NCBI GenBank assembly: GCA_036521655.1 | Contig: DATDHI010000102.1 | Coordinates: forward strand, 1-12,980 | Direction of reading: 5' to 3' | DNA length: 12,980 nucleotides | Source of the DNA: GCA-003244245 sp036521655 | GTDB taxonomy: Bacteria > Actinomycetota > Actinomycetes > Mycobacteriales > Pseudonocardiaceae | Part shown: positions 7,577-12,791 of the stretch, piece by piece | How the letters are laid out: every line of letters begins with the position of its first letter | How positions within the stretch are numbered: position 1 is the first letter of the stretch | Made by a program: the position numbers and the translations under genes | The notes under the pieces: model-generated | What the model was told of the DNA's origin: nothing | Database searches by the model: none | What the model saw: the letters and a program-made list of their open reading frames with translations, nothing else

Positions 7577-7602
7577 GCTCACGCTGGAACGGTACCGTGA
7601 GC
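7577..7602. promoter_or_regulatory. Inverted repeat upstream of the hydrolase gene (candidate operator)
   Basis: GCTCACG and CGTGAGC form a perfect 7-bp inverted repeat with a 12-base spacer. It partly overlaps a perfect 10-base palindrome ACGGTACCGT (7589-7598). The site is 38-63 bases upstream of the hydrolase GTG, where a regulator could bind. No regulator gene is nearby, so an operator role is only inferred from symmetry and position. Confidence 0.35.
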
Positions 7603-7610
7603 CCTGGCGG

Positions 7611-7676
7611 CCGCGATTCGGTTCCGAATGGCGGTCACCTGAGCCCTGCCGAGCGCCGTTCGGCGCCGAATGGCGG
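7611..7676. repeat. Dispersed palindromic element, copy 2
   Basis: This second copy of the 66-base element lies between rocD and the hydrolase gene. Its second half-unit is an almost perfect palindrome (CGCCGTTCGG, C, GCCGAATGGCG). The half-unit 3' ends are again 42 bases apart (7634 and 7676). It is fully intergenic and shows the element without a coding gene overlapping it. Confidence 0.75.
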
Positions 7677-7695
7677 TCTGGTCTGGCGGTCGGGG

Positions 7696-8919
7696 TCAGC
7701 GCGTGAGGACGTCGGATATGGCGTCTAGGCCGAGGTCCAGTTCGTCGCGGGTGATCACCAGCGGGGGTGCGATCCGCAACGTCGAGCAGTGGGCCTCCTT
7801 GCACAGCACCCCACGGGCCATCAGCGTCTCTGCTACCTCGCGACCGGCAGGCCCGCCGGGAGCGATGTGCACCCCGGCCCACAGTCCCCGGCCGGTGACC
7901 TGCGCGACGCCGTGGCCGACCAGCGTGCCCAGCCGGGCGTGCAGGTGTGCACCTAGTTCCCGCGACCGGGCCTGGAACTCGCCGGTGGCCAGCAGCTCGA
8001 CGACCGCGAGGCCGACCGCGCAGGCCAGCGGGTTGCCGCCGAAGGTAGAACCGTGCTCCCCAGGTTGCAGCACACCCAACACCGCGCGCCGCCCGACTAC
8101 TGCCGACACCGGCAGGATCCCCCCGCCCAGCGCCTTACCGAGGGTGTACAGGTCGGCCCTCACGCGATCGTGGTCCAGGGCCAGCACCTCACCGGTGCGG
8201 GCCAGCCCGGACTGGATCTCGTCGGCGATCAGCAGCGCCCCGGCGTCGTCGCACGCTGCGCGGATCCCGGCCAGGTAACCCGGTGGCGGCACGAGAACCC
8301 CCGCCTCGCCCTGCACCGGCTCGACGAGTACCGCCGCCGTCCGGGGGGTGATTGCGCCGCGCAGCGCGTCGAGGTCGCCGTAGGGCACCACCACGAAGCC
8401 CGGAGTGAACGGGCCAAATCCGGCGCGGGCCACCTCGTCGGTGGAGAACGACACAATCGTGGTGGTGCGGCCGTGGAAGTTACCGCCCGCCACCACGATC
8501 TCCGCGGTGCCGTCCGGGACGCCCTTGACCCGGTGCGCCCACTGCCGGGCGATCTTGATGGCGGACTCGACGGCCTCGGCGCCGGAGTTCATCGGGAGCA
8601 CCATCTCGGTGCCGGTCAACTCGGCGAGTTCCCGGCAGAACGCGCCGAGAAGATCGTGGTGAAACGCCCGCGAGGTTAGTGTCAGCCGACCCAGCTGGTC
8701 CACCGCCGCGGCCACTAGGGCGGGGTGCCGGTGCCCGAAGTTCAGTGCCGAGTAGCCCGCGAGGAAGTCGAGGTAGCGGAGCCCGGCGGCGTCGGTGACC
8801 CAGGCCCCCTGACCGGAGGTGATCACCACCGGTAGCGGGTGGTAGTTGTGCGCGCTCCAATGCTCGTCGGTGGCGATGAACCCGGACGTTGTGGAACTAG
8901 GCGCGTCAAGGACCGTCAT
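7696..8919 (-). CDS. rocD: Ornithine aminotransferase (class III, PLP-dependent)
   Basis: This enzyme transfers the delta-amino group of ornithine to 2-oxoglutarate, giving glutamate-5-semialdehyde, and links arginine breakdown to proline and glutamate. The product has 407 aa, a normal length. Visible class III motifs are NSGAEAVESAIK (111-122), GNFHGRT (146-152), VEPVQGEAGV (199-208), IADEIQSGLARTG with Asp233 for the PLP ring nitrogen, TLGKALGGG with Lys262 as the Schiff-base lysine, and STFGGNPLAC (291-300). The motif pattern resembles ornithine rather than acetylornithine aminotransferases; 4-aminobutyrate transaminase is a less likely alternative. The ATG at 8919 follows the divergence of frame bias but lacks a clear Shine-Dalgarno sequence. 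In many actinobacteria rocD sits beside ddaH and an Lrp/AsnC regulator; neither is visible here. Three direct repeats lie in its upstream region. Confidence 0.9.
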   Translation of the reverse strand: MTVLDAPSSTTSGFIATDEHWSAHNYHPLPVVITSGQGAWVTDAAGLRYLDFLAGYSALNFGHRHPALVAAAVDQLGRLTLTSRAFHHDLLGAFCRELAELTGTEMVLPMNSGAEAVESAIKIARQWAHRVKGVPDGTAEIVVAGGNFHGRTTTIVSFSTDEVARAGFGPFTPGFVVVPYGDLDALRGAITPRTAAVLVEPVQGEAGVLVPPPGYLAGIRAACDDAGALLIADEIQSGLARTGEVLALDHDRVRADLYTLGKALGGGILPVSAVVGRRAVLGVLQPGEHGSTFGGNPLACAVGLAVVELLATGEFQARSRELGAHLHARLGTLVGHGVAQVTGRGLWAGVHIAPGGPAGREVAETLMARGVLCKEAHCSTLRIAPPLVITRDELDLGLDAISDVLTR

Positions 8920-8983
8920 GGTTGCGAGGCTATTCGGCCGACGCCCTCCGGATCAGCCGTGCGGCGTGTGCAGCGTGTAGTGG

Positions 8984-9038
8984 ATCGTTGCGTATTCTCC
9001 GGGTACGGCGTCGAATCGTTGCTGCGCGGGATCGTTGC
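8984..9038. promoter_or_regulatory. Three direct repeats of GCAACGAT upstream of rocD
   Basis: ATCGTTGC occurs at 8984-8991, 9015-9022 and 9031-9038 (GCAACGAT on the rocD strand). The first and third extend to ATCGTTGCGT. The spacings are 31 and 16 bases, about three and one and a half helical turns. They lie 65-119 bases before the rocD start, in the 137-base gap after the DivIVA-like gene. Lrp/AsnC-family control of rocD is common in actinobacteria, so these may be regulator sites; this is inference. Confidence 0.45.
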
Positions 9039-9056
9039 GTCATCGCCTGCCGGGGC

Positions 9057-10097
9057 TCAGCTGGGATCGCGTGGCCGGCGATCCTCGGCTCCGGCAGTGA
9101 GCAGGTACATCGTGCCGCCCTCGACGCTGCGTTGGCTGCCCGGGCGGGAATCGCGCTGGATCGGCACCGGGCTGGGTGGCTCGCCGGACTGGCCGACCGG
9201 GGTCCGCAGGACCTGCTTGAGCGCTTCTGCCAAGAGTTGGTGCGTGGCAGCCAGCTGAGAGGTGACCTGGCCGCGCAAGGCTCCCAACTCGGCCACCTCG
9301 CCGGCGGCTTGGGCGCGCAGCTCGTTGAGCTGCGCCTCGTCCCGCTCGATCGCGGCGACCCGGGTTGCCAGCTGCCCTCCGATGACCTGCAGCATGAGGT
9401 GCACGCGGCCGAAGCTGCGCAGCTCGCTGTCCCGCAGCCGGGCGTTCGCCTCGGCATCACGCCGCGCGATGTGCTGCGCAGCATCGTGGTCGGCAGCCTC
9501 CCGTCGCCGAGCGGCATCCGTCTCGAGTCGATGGCACTGCAGCGTCGCGTGTTGGAGCATCGATTCCGTCTCACTGCGGGCCCACGCTCGCAGCCTGCTG
9601 GTCTCCTGCTCAGCGCGGGCGCTGAGCTCGGTGGCTTCCTGCTCGGCGCGAGCCCTTATCGCTGCGGTCTCCTTCGTGACGTGAGTCCTCAGCTCGGCGG
9701 CCTCTTTCGTGGCCTGAGCCCTGAGCTCGGCGGCCTCGTCCACGGACTTGGACGTGACTTCGGCGGCCTCCTCTTCGGCCAGCCGCATGATGCGCTGGAT
9801 ACGGGCACTGGCCTCGGCCATCGGCGACTGCAACATGCGCTCAACCTGCGACTTCGCCTGCGTCGCCTCGCAGCGTAGATGCTCGAGCAGCTCGCTCTCA
9901 ACCCGAAGGTGGTTCAACACGCGGCTAAGGTCGGCGACCTGCGCCAGCGCGGCATCCCGATCGGCAGCGACCATGGAGATGCGGCCATCGAGCGATTCGA
10001 GATGGTCCAGGACCTGCCGTCGATTGAACCCACGTAGTGCGGTCTCGAACGGCTGGTACAGAGCGACCAGGTCGTCGTCATCCAGAGATCCGCGCAC
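9057..10097 (-). CDS. DivIVA-like coiled-coil protein with 11-residue repeats
   Basis: The 346-aa product has a DivIVA/Wag31-like N-terminus (about 15-67: ETALRGFNRRQVLDHLESLD, then a heptad-patterned helix), the segment that in DivIVA proteins binds curved membrane and starts the coiled coil. A long charged coiled coil follows (about 68-300), with six consecutive 11-residue repeats at 118-183 of the type A-x-K/Q-E-A-x-x-L-R-A-x. The tail after 300 is Pro/Ser-rich and probably disordered. There is no membrane helix or enzyme motif. It is cytoplasmic and presumably a scaffold or polarity-type protein. It is the last of seven same-strand genes starting at 12116, but it also has its own probable promoter ending 8 bases before its GTG. 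No Shine-Dalgarno sequence is present, so leaderless translation is likely. It is longer in its repeat region than classical DivIVA and is not expected to be the essential wag31 copy, which sits in the division cluster. Confidence 0.85.
   Translation of the reverse strand: MRGSLDDDDLVALYQPFETALRGFNRRQVLDHLESLDGRISMVAADRDAALAQVADLSRVLNHLRVESELLEHLRCEATQAKSQVERMLQSPMAEASARIQRIMRLAEEEAAEVTSKSVDEAAELRAQATKEAAELRTHVTKETAAIRARAEQEATELSARAEQETSRLRAWARSETESMLQHATLQCHRLETDAARRREAADHDAAQHIARRDAEANARLRDSELRSFGRVHLMLQVIGGQLATRVAAIERDEAQLNELRAQAAGEVAELGALRGQVTSQLAATHQLLAEALKQVLRTPVGQSGEPPSPVPIQRDSRPGSQRSVEGGTMYLLTAGAEDRRPRDPS
9549..9746 (-). repeat. 33-base in-frame tandem repeats within the DivIVA-like gene
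   Basis: Six 33-base units encode residues 118-183. The best-preserved ones (about 9680-9746) share AGCTCGGCGGCCTC on the plus strand, while the outer ones have diverged. The register is exact at protein level, with a Glu at position 4 and Leu/Ile/Met near position 8 of each unit, which suits a hendecad coiled coil. Confidence 0.75.
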
Positions 10098-10105
10098 GGA
10101 GGTTC

Positions 10106-10132
10106 ATTGTAGTCGTAAACGGTCAGGGTCAA
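10106..10132 (-). promoter_or_regulatory. Promoter of the DivIVA-like gene, probably giving a leaderless mRNA
   Basis: On the minus strand TTGACC (10132-10127) and TACAAT (10111-10106) are separated by 15 bases, slightly short for a sigma-70-type promoter. The -10 box ends 8 bases before the GTG start at 10097, so transcription should start at or next to the start codon. This explains the lack of a ribosome-binding site. Confidence 0.6.
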
Positions 10133-10148
10133 GCAACGACTAATCCTG

Positions 10149-10598
10149 CTAACGGCGGGGTCCGTACACCCGATCGGCCCAGGCCGCGACCGCCTCATCC
10201 ACCTCGATGCTCTGAATACGCCCACCCCGCGCTGCCTCGGAGCTCAGCGAGCCGGTGGACTCCCGGTCCACCCCGGCCGTCATGGTGTTCAGCGCCTCGA
10301 GGTCGGCCTGCATCGCCCGGTAGCGCCGAGGTAGCAGGTGCGGTCGTGCCGCGAGATCGGTGAGCGGGCGCAGCATGTGGGTCACGAGGCCGATGACCCG
10401 TGAGCCCGTTCGCGCGGCTCCCATGGCGAGCGTGATGGCGGCGTCAGCGACCAGCCGTGCAGTGTCCGCGATCGGCGCGGACCTGGCTGCCGTGCTCGCC
10501 GGGCCGAAGCATCGATACCGAGGGGACACAGCAGTGATTGTGCTCTGGTTGTCGGCGAGACGGCTGCGCTGTACGGGCGACTGAGGGTGGGTGCTCAT
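10149..10598 (-). CDS. Hypothetical protein, sixth gene of the small-membrane-protein cluster
   Basis: I do not recognise a family. From the ATG at 10598 the product is 149 aa; an upstream start at 10631 would add 11 residues. The N-terminal 35 residues are polar. A mildly hydrophobic, amphipathic alanine-rich stretch follows (about 40-85: ADTARLVADAAITLAMGAAR, then RVIGLVTHML), then a basic segment (LLPRRYRAMQADLEALN) and a polar C-terminus ending in WADRVYGPRR. The hydrophobic stretch is weaker than a true membrane helix and may lie along the membrane. It sits 93 bases after the preceding small gene and 51 bases before the DivIVA-like gene. Coding is supported by codon bias and by its place in the run of same-strand genes. 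Confidence 0.65.
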   Translation of the reverse strand: MSTHPQSPVQRSRLADNQSTITAVSPRYRCFGPASTAARSAPIADTARLVADAAITLAMGAARTGSRVIGLVTHMLRPLTDLAARPHLLPRRYRAMQADLEALNTMTAGVDRESTGSLSSEAARGGRIQSIEVDEAVAAWADRVYGPRR

Positions 10599-10605
10599 CC
10601 CACTT

Positions 10606-10644
10606 ACCCTGCGTCGCACATCGACTGCCACCGAAGCGCAGGGT
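10606..10644 (-). promoter_or_regulatory. Inverted repeat covering the ribosome-binding region of the 149-aa gene
   Basis: ACCCTGCG (10606-10613) and CGCAGGGT (10637-10644) are perfect 8-base complements with a 23-base loop, ending 7 bases before the ATG at 10598. On the transcript the AGGGT next to the start would be paired, so the stem could limit translation or act as a weak terminator after the upstream gene. The role is not established. Confidence 0.35.
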
Positions 10645-10691
10645 GCCTCGGCCGCGCGGCTCTCGGTGGTGGCCGCAACGACAGCTCTTCG

Positions 10692-10934
10692 CTATTTGGC
10701 TTTGGCGAGGACCCGCCGCAAGGTATCGTTCACTCCGCTAAGGTCACTGTTGATCTCGCCAATGATCGGTCCGATTGGCTCAGTCCTCTGGGGAACCAAT
10801 TGGAGACCGGCGGTGACTGCGCGGAGCCTGGCGTCGACGCGGCGGAGAACCAGCGCAATACTGATCAGATAGGCAGCCAGCACCAGCACGGTGAGCACTG
10901 CGCCGATGATCGTGATTACAGCGGCTAACGGCAT
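10692..10934 (-). CDS. Small single-pass membrane protein E (80 aa), cluster gene 5
   Basis: The product has a membrane helix at about residues 5-29 (AVITIIGAVLTVLVLAAYLISIALV), followed by basic RRVDARLR (cytoplasmic side by the positive-inside rule) and a helical tail with TEPIGPIIGEINSDLSGVND and TLRRVLAKAK. The pattern of a helix, then L-x-x-V-x-x-G-L, then T-x-P-I-x-P, then I-N-x-x-L, resembles the 122-aa protein two genes upstream, so the two may be paralogues. The start ATG 10934 has GAGGAG 9 bases upstream, and that site is fused to the stop of the preceding gene (TGAGGAG). This favours 10934 over the longer start at 10976. The function is unknown; I recall similar small proteins of unknown role in other actinobacteria. 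Confidence 0.8.
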   Translation of the reverse strand: MPLAAVITIIGAVLTVLVLAAYLISIALVLRRVDARLRAVTAGLQLVPQRTEPIGPIIGEINSDLSGVNDTLRRVLAKAK

Positions 10935-10947
10935 GGCAATTCGCTCC

Positions 10948-11196
10948 TCACAGGATGCGGTCAACCGCCTGTACATAGCGGGTGAGGCCGGCCCCCACCC
11001 GTTTCACGGCGTCGCGGGTGGGTGCCAGCGCCTTCACATCGTCGACTGCGATGACGATGCCCCCGGCCTGACTGTGAATGGCGTCGATTTGCTTCCCAAC
11101 GTCGGTCGTGGCCCTCATCAGGCGCTGCAGGAGCACCACCACGACGGGTATGACCACGAGGATGAAGATCGCGTTGCCGATCCACCAGAGTGCCAT
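10948..11196 (-). CDS. Small single-pass membrane protein D (82 aa), cluster gene 4
   Basis: The N-terminus MALWWIGNAIF leads straight into a membrane helix (about 4-23, VVIPVVVVLLQ), then QRLMR on the cytoplasmic side. The tail of about 55 residues is probably alpha-helical (TDVGKQIDAIHSQAGG, then VDDVKALAPTRDAVKRVG). There is no signal cleavage site or enzyme motif. The ATG at 11196 is 14 bases after the stop of the upstream gene and is served by a tandem GAAGGTAG. Its own TGA is merged with the ribosome-binding site of the next gene. Function unknown; the close packing implies co-expression with its neighbours. Confidence 0.8.
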   Translation of the reverse strand: MALWWIGNAIFILVVIPVVVVLLQRLMRATTDVGKQIDAIHSQAGGIVIAVDDVKALAPTRDAVKRVGAGLTRYVQAVDRIL

Positions 11197-11202
11197 CGTC
11201 GC

Positions 11203-11218
11203 CTACCTTCCTACCTTC
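11203..11218 (-). promoter_or_regulatory. Tandem GAAGGTAG: duplicated ribosome-binding region of protein D
   Basis: Two perfect copies of GAAGGTAG lie back to back on the minus strand (11218-11211 and 11210-11203). The first contains the TAG stop of the 122-aa gene. The second places GAAGG 9 bases before the ATG of the 82-aa gene, so one small duplication could have created both a stop and a ribosome-binding site. Confidence 0.5.
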
Positions 11219-11579
11219 GCCGTACCGCGGGGTCCGAACCACCTACTGAGGGTCGCCAGGCAGGTCTGGAGCTCTGGGCCTGCGTCTGCTGCGCGGTCGC
11301 TGCCTGCGCCTGCTTCGGAGGCAGCGATTCGGCCTTCTCCGCGATCGCCGGCAGCGCGTCGGCGATCGCGTTCAGCTTCCGGTTCAGGATCGCCGCGCCA
11401 GCGCCAACCAGACAAACGTCCCCTTGGATCGCCCCGATGACCCCTCCGCTCATCTGCTCGAGGGTGTTGGCGAGGGAGCGCAGCCGGCGGGTGATTGCTA
11501 TAACGAACAGCGCCAACACGACCACCAGGGCCAGGATCTCGACGACGGTGAGGGTCACCAGCAGTCCCGTGCTCATCAC
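11211..11579 (-). CDS. Small single-pass membrane protein C (122 aa), cluster gene 3
   Basis: The membrane helix is at about residues 6-28 (LLVTLTVVEILALVVVLALF), followed by TRRLR on the cytoplasmic side and a tail LANTLEQMSGGVIGAIQGDV, a short turn rich in Gly/Ala, then LNRKLNAIADALPAIAEKAE, which looks like two helices. The last 35 residues are Gln/Ala-rich and end in basic PAVRRR, probably disordered. The layout resembles protein E. The start is either GTG 11579, which overlaps the upstream TGA in a GTGA, or ATG 11576, which overlaps it by one base (TGATG); both imply translational coupling. A G-rich stretch (GGGGGTGGG) precedes it. Function unknown. Confidence 0.8.
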   Translation of the reverse strand: MMSTGLLVTLTVVEILALVVVLALFVIAITRRLRSLANTLEQMSGGVIGAIQGDVCLVGAGAAILNRKLNAIADALPAIAEKAESLPPKQAQAATAQQTQAQSSRPAWRPSVGGSDPAVRRR

Positions 11580-11848
11580 GCACCCACCCCCAGAAGTCGA
11601 GCGTGGCGGCGCGCCTCGTCCGCGATCTCATCCAGGGTGTCTGCTACAGCGAGCGCGACCTTGATGTTGGCCGTGTTGCCGCGGACGCCCTGCGCTACCT
11701 CCCACAGTCGCTGCGCGCTGGCTTCGATGGCGCCGACCAAGTAGTGGAGCAGGCTGAGAAGCGCGATCACGGCAAGTAATACAACCGCCCCGACAACCAG
11801 GATAACCTGCCAGAACGTGATCTCCTCGGCAGCGAGAGCCATAACCAT
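11576..11848 (-). CDS. Small single-pass membrane protein B (90 aa), cluster gene 2
   Basis: The short acidic N-terminus (LAAEEITFW) is followed by a membrane helix at about 13-37 (VILVVGAVVLLAVIALLSLL). A tail with a clear heptad pattern follows (IEASAQRLWEVAQGVRGNTA, then ADTLDEIADEARRHARLL). The W-x-V-A-x-x-V-x-x-N-T-A stretch recalls small conserved actinobacterial proteins of unknown role that I have seen, but I cannot name the family. The ATG at 11848 has GGGGGA 7 bases upstream, which includes the stop of the preceding gene, 4 bases away. An internal ATG two codons later is an alternative start. Confidence 0.82.
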   Translation of the reverse strand: MVMALAAEEITFWQVILVVGAVVLLAVIALLSLLHYLVGAIEASAQRLWEVAQGVRGNTANIKVALAVADTLDEIADEARRHARLLGVGA

Positions 11849-11852
11849 CGCG

Positions 11853-12116
11853 TTATCCCCCCAATGCTTGTCGAGCGGTCCGAGCGCCGCGGAGGATGCT
11901 CCGGAGCGTGTCGTTCGTTCGGTTCAGTTCCACGAGCGGCTGCGTGGTCGACTGTGTCGCCTCGAGCTCACGAGACGCTGCGCGCACCTGCGTGTTGATC
12001 CGGGCTGCAAGCACCAGGATCACGCTGACAACGACCACCACGATCACTACGACGACCAACCCGATGATCAGGCCCGTCCACCAGCCCCCGAGCTCCGGCT
12101 GCCCAGAATCATTCAA
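11853..12116 (-). CDS. Small single-pass membrane protein A (87 aa), first gene of the cluster
   Basis: The polar N-terminus (NDSGQPELGGWW) is followed by a very valine-rich membrane helix (about 14-38, LIIGLVVVVIVVVVVSVILV) and a cytoplasmic tail (INTQVRAASRELEATQ, then VELNRTNDTLRSILRGARTA). The NDTLR near the end also occurs in protein E. I chose the TTG at 12116 because GGGGGA lies 5 bases upstream; a TTG at 12128 would add four residues but has no spaced ribosome-binding site. Its TAA is merged with the ribosome-binding site of the next gene. As the first gene of the run, its promoter should lie in 12129-12250; TAAAGT at 12203-12198 is a weak -10 candidate without a good -35. Confidence 0.78.
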   Translation of the reverse strand: MNDSGQPELGGWWTGLIIGLVVVVIVVVVVSVILVLAARINTQVRAASRELEATQSTTQPLVELNRTNDTLRSILRGARTARQALGG

Positions 12117-12254
12117 TGCTTCCCCCAACCCTGCGAGAAATGTTGTGGCACTCGATCAGCTCGAAACGCGGCCGCTCACTATTGGCGCGTAATCGGAACT
12201 TTACACTGAGATACGAGCTGAGGGAAGTGGCAGTATGAGAAGCGCGGCACCGCA

Positions 12255-12470
12255 CGGCGTGTTGAGTTGGTCGGTGAGCACGGTGCGGGTCGATAATCTT
12301 TGGGGTTGGTGGGTCGGTCGGGGCGCACGATGATGCTGTGGGGGGTGTAGGTGATGGTGCCGCCTAGTTTCAGCAGGTTTGCACCATTTGCGGGCCGCGG
12401 CGGTGCGCACGGGTGTGGTGTCTCGGTTGATCTGGTTGGCAGGGAGCTTAGCGGGGATGGGCCTGAGTCC
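12255..12470 (-). pseudogene. Degenerate transposase C-terminal fragment
   Basis: Minus-strand pieces in two frames line up with the C-terminal part of an actinobacterial putative transposase family I recall: LRPIPAKLPANQINRDTTPV and RTAAARKW (one frame, about 12470-12378), then LLKLGGTITYTPHSIIV and RPDRPTNPK (shifted frame, about 12376-12297), then LSTRTVLTDQLNT (first frame again, to about 12258). The middle of the family (about 60 residues between ARK and LLxLGG) and the usual final PGDxRPxxY segment are missing. It is an old, internally deleted, frameshifted insertion-sequence remnant. No terminal repeats were found. Between it and the stem-loop (12471-12678) I see nothing else I can support. 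GC is somewhat lower here than in the flanking genes. Confidence 0.5.
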
Positions 12471-12678
12471 GTCGGCGGCCCGGTTGGCCTTCTTTCCAGT
12501 GCTGCGATCTTGTGAGGTTTCCCCTCGCCGATGGCCGGGAAGGAGCCAGCGATGCACGTCCAAGGCGGCTGCGGGCGGTCGCTTCGCGGCGTGGGAACAG
12601 CCGAACTCTTCGCTACCGAGGTCCGAGCGGGTACCGCCCGGCGTTCGTGGCCCTGGCCTCAAGATCTCCGGACCGGTA

Positions 12679-12768
12679 GACAGCCCTGCTTTCGCCGAGT
12701 TCGACGCCAGAGCTGTTCGAAGGCGCCCGGGCAGCCCTGGTGTCGAACTCGGCGTACGCAGGGTTGTC
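12679..12768. repeat. Long imperfect inverted repeat (32-base arms), stem-loop after cysS
   Basis: Arms 12679-12710 and 12737-12768 pair over 32 positions with 28 Watson-Crick pairs, 2 G-U pairs and 2 mismatches. The core is CGCCGAGTTCGACGCCAG (12693-12710) against CTGGTGTCGAACTCGGCG (12737-12754), with an outer GACAGCCCTGC/GCAGGGTTGTC. The 26-base loop adds an inner GCTG/CAGC and contains GGCGCC and CCCGGG. It lies 23 bases beyond the cysS stop in its reading direction. No U-tract follows, so it may be a terminator-like structure, a short mobile palindrome or a cruciform site. Confidence 0.8.
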
Positions 12769-12791
12769 AGGCGGCCACGATCGGCATTGTG

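Noticed and set aside
9549..9746. A CRISPR-like appearance of the 33-base repeats
   Set aside because: The repeats are contiguous with no unique spacers, degenerate, and in frame with a coiled-coil gene.
10891..11664. A 257-codon plus-strand frame opposite the small membrane-protein genes
   Set aside because: It has a low-complexity composition, is opposite four well-packed genes with good ribosome-binding sites, and shows no domain. It is a shadow of the minus-strand codon bias.
12201..12662. A 153-codon open frame on the minus strand
   Set aside because: Only two short parts of it carry transposase similarity, and the connecting part of that family is in another frame. It is a remnant, not an intact gene.
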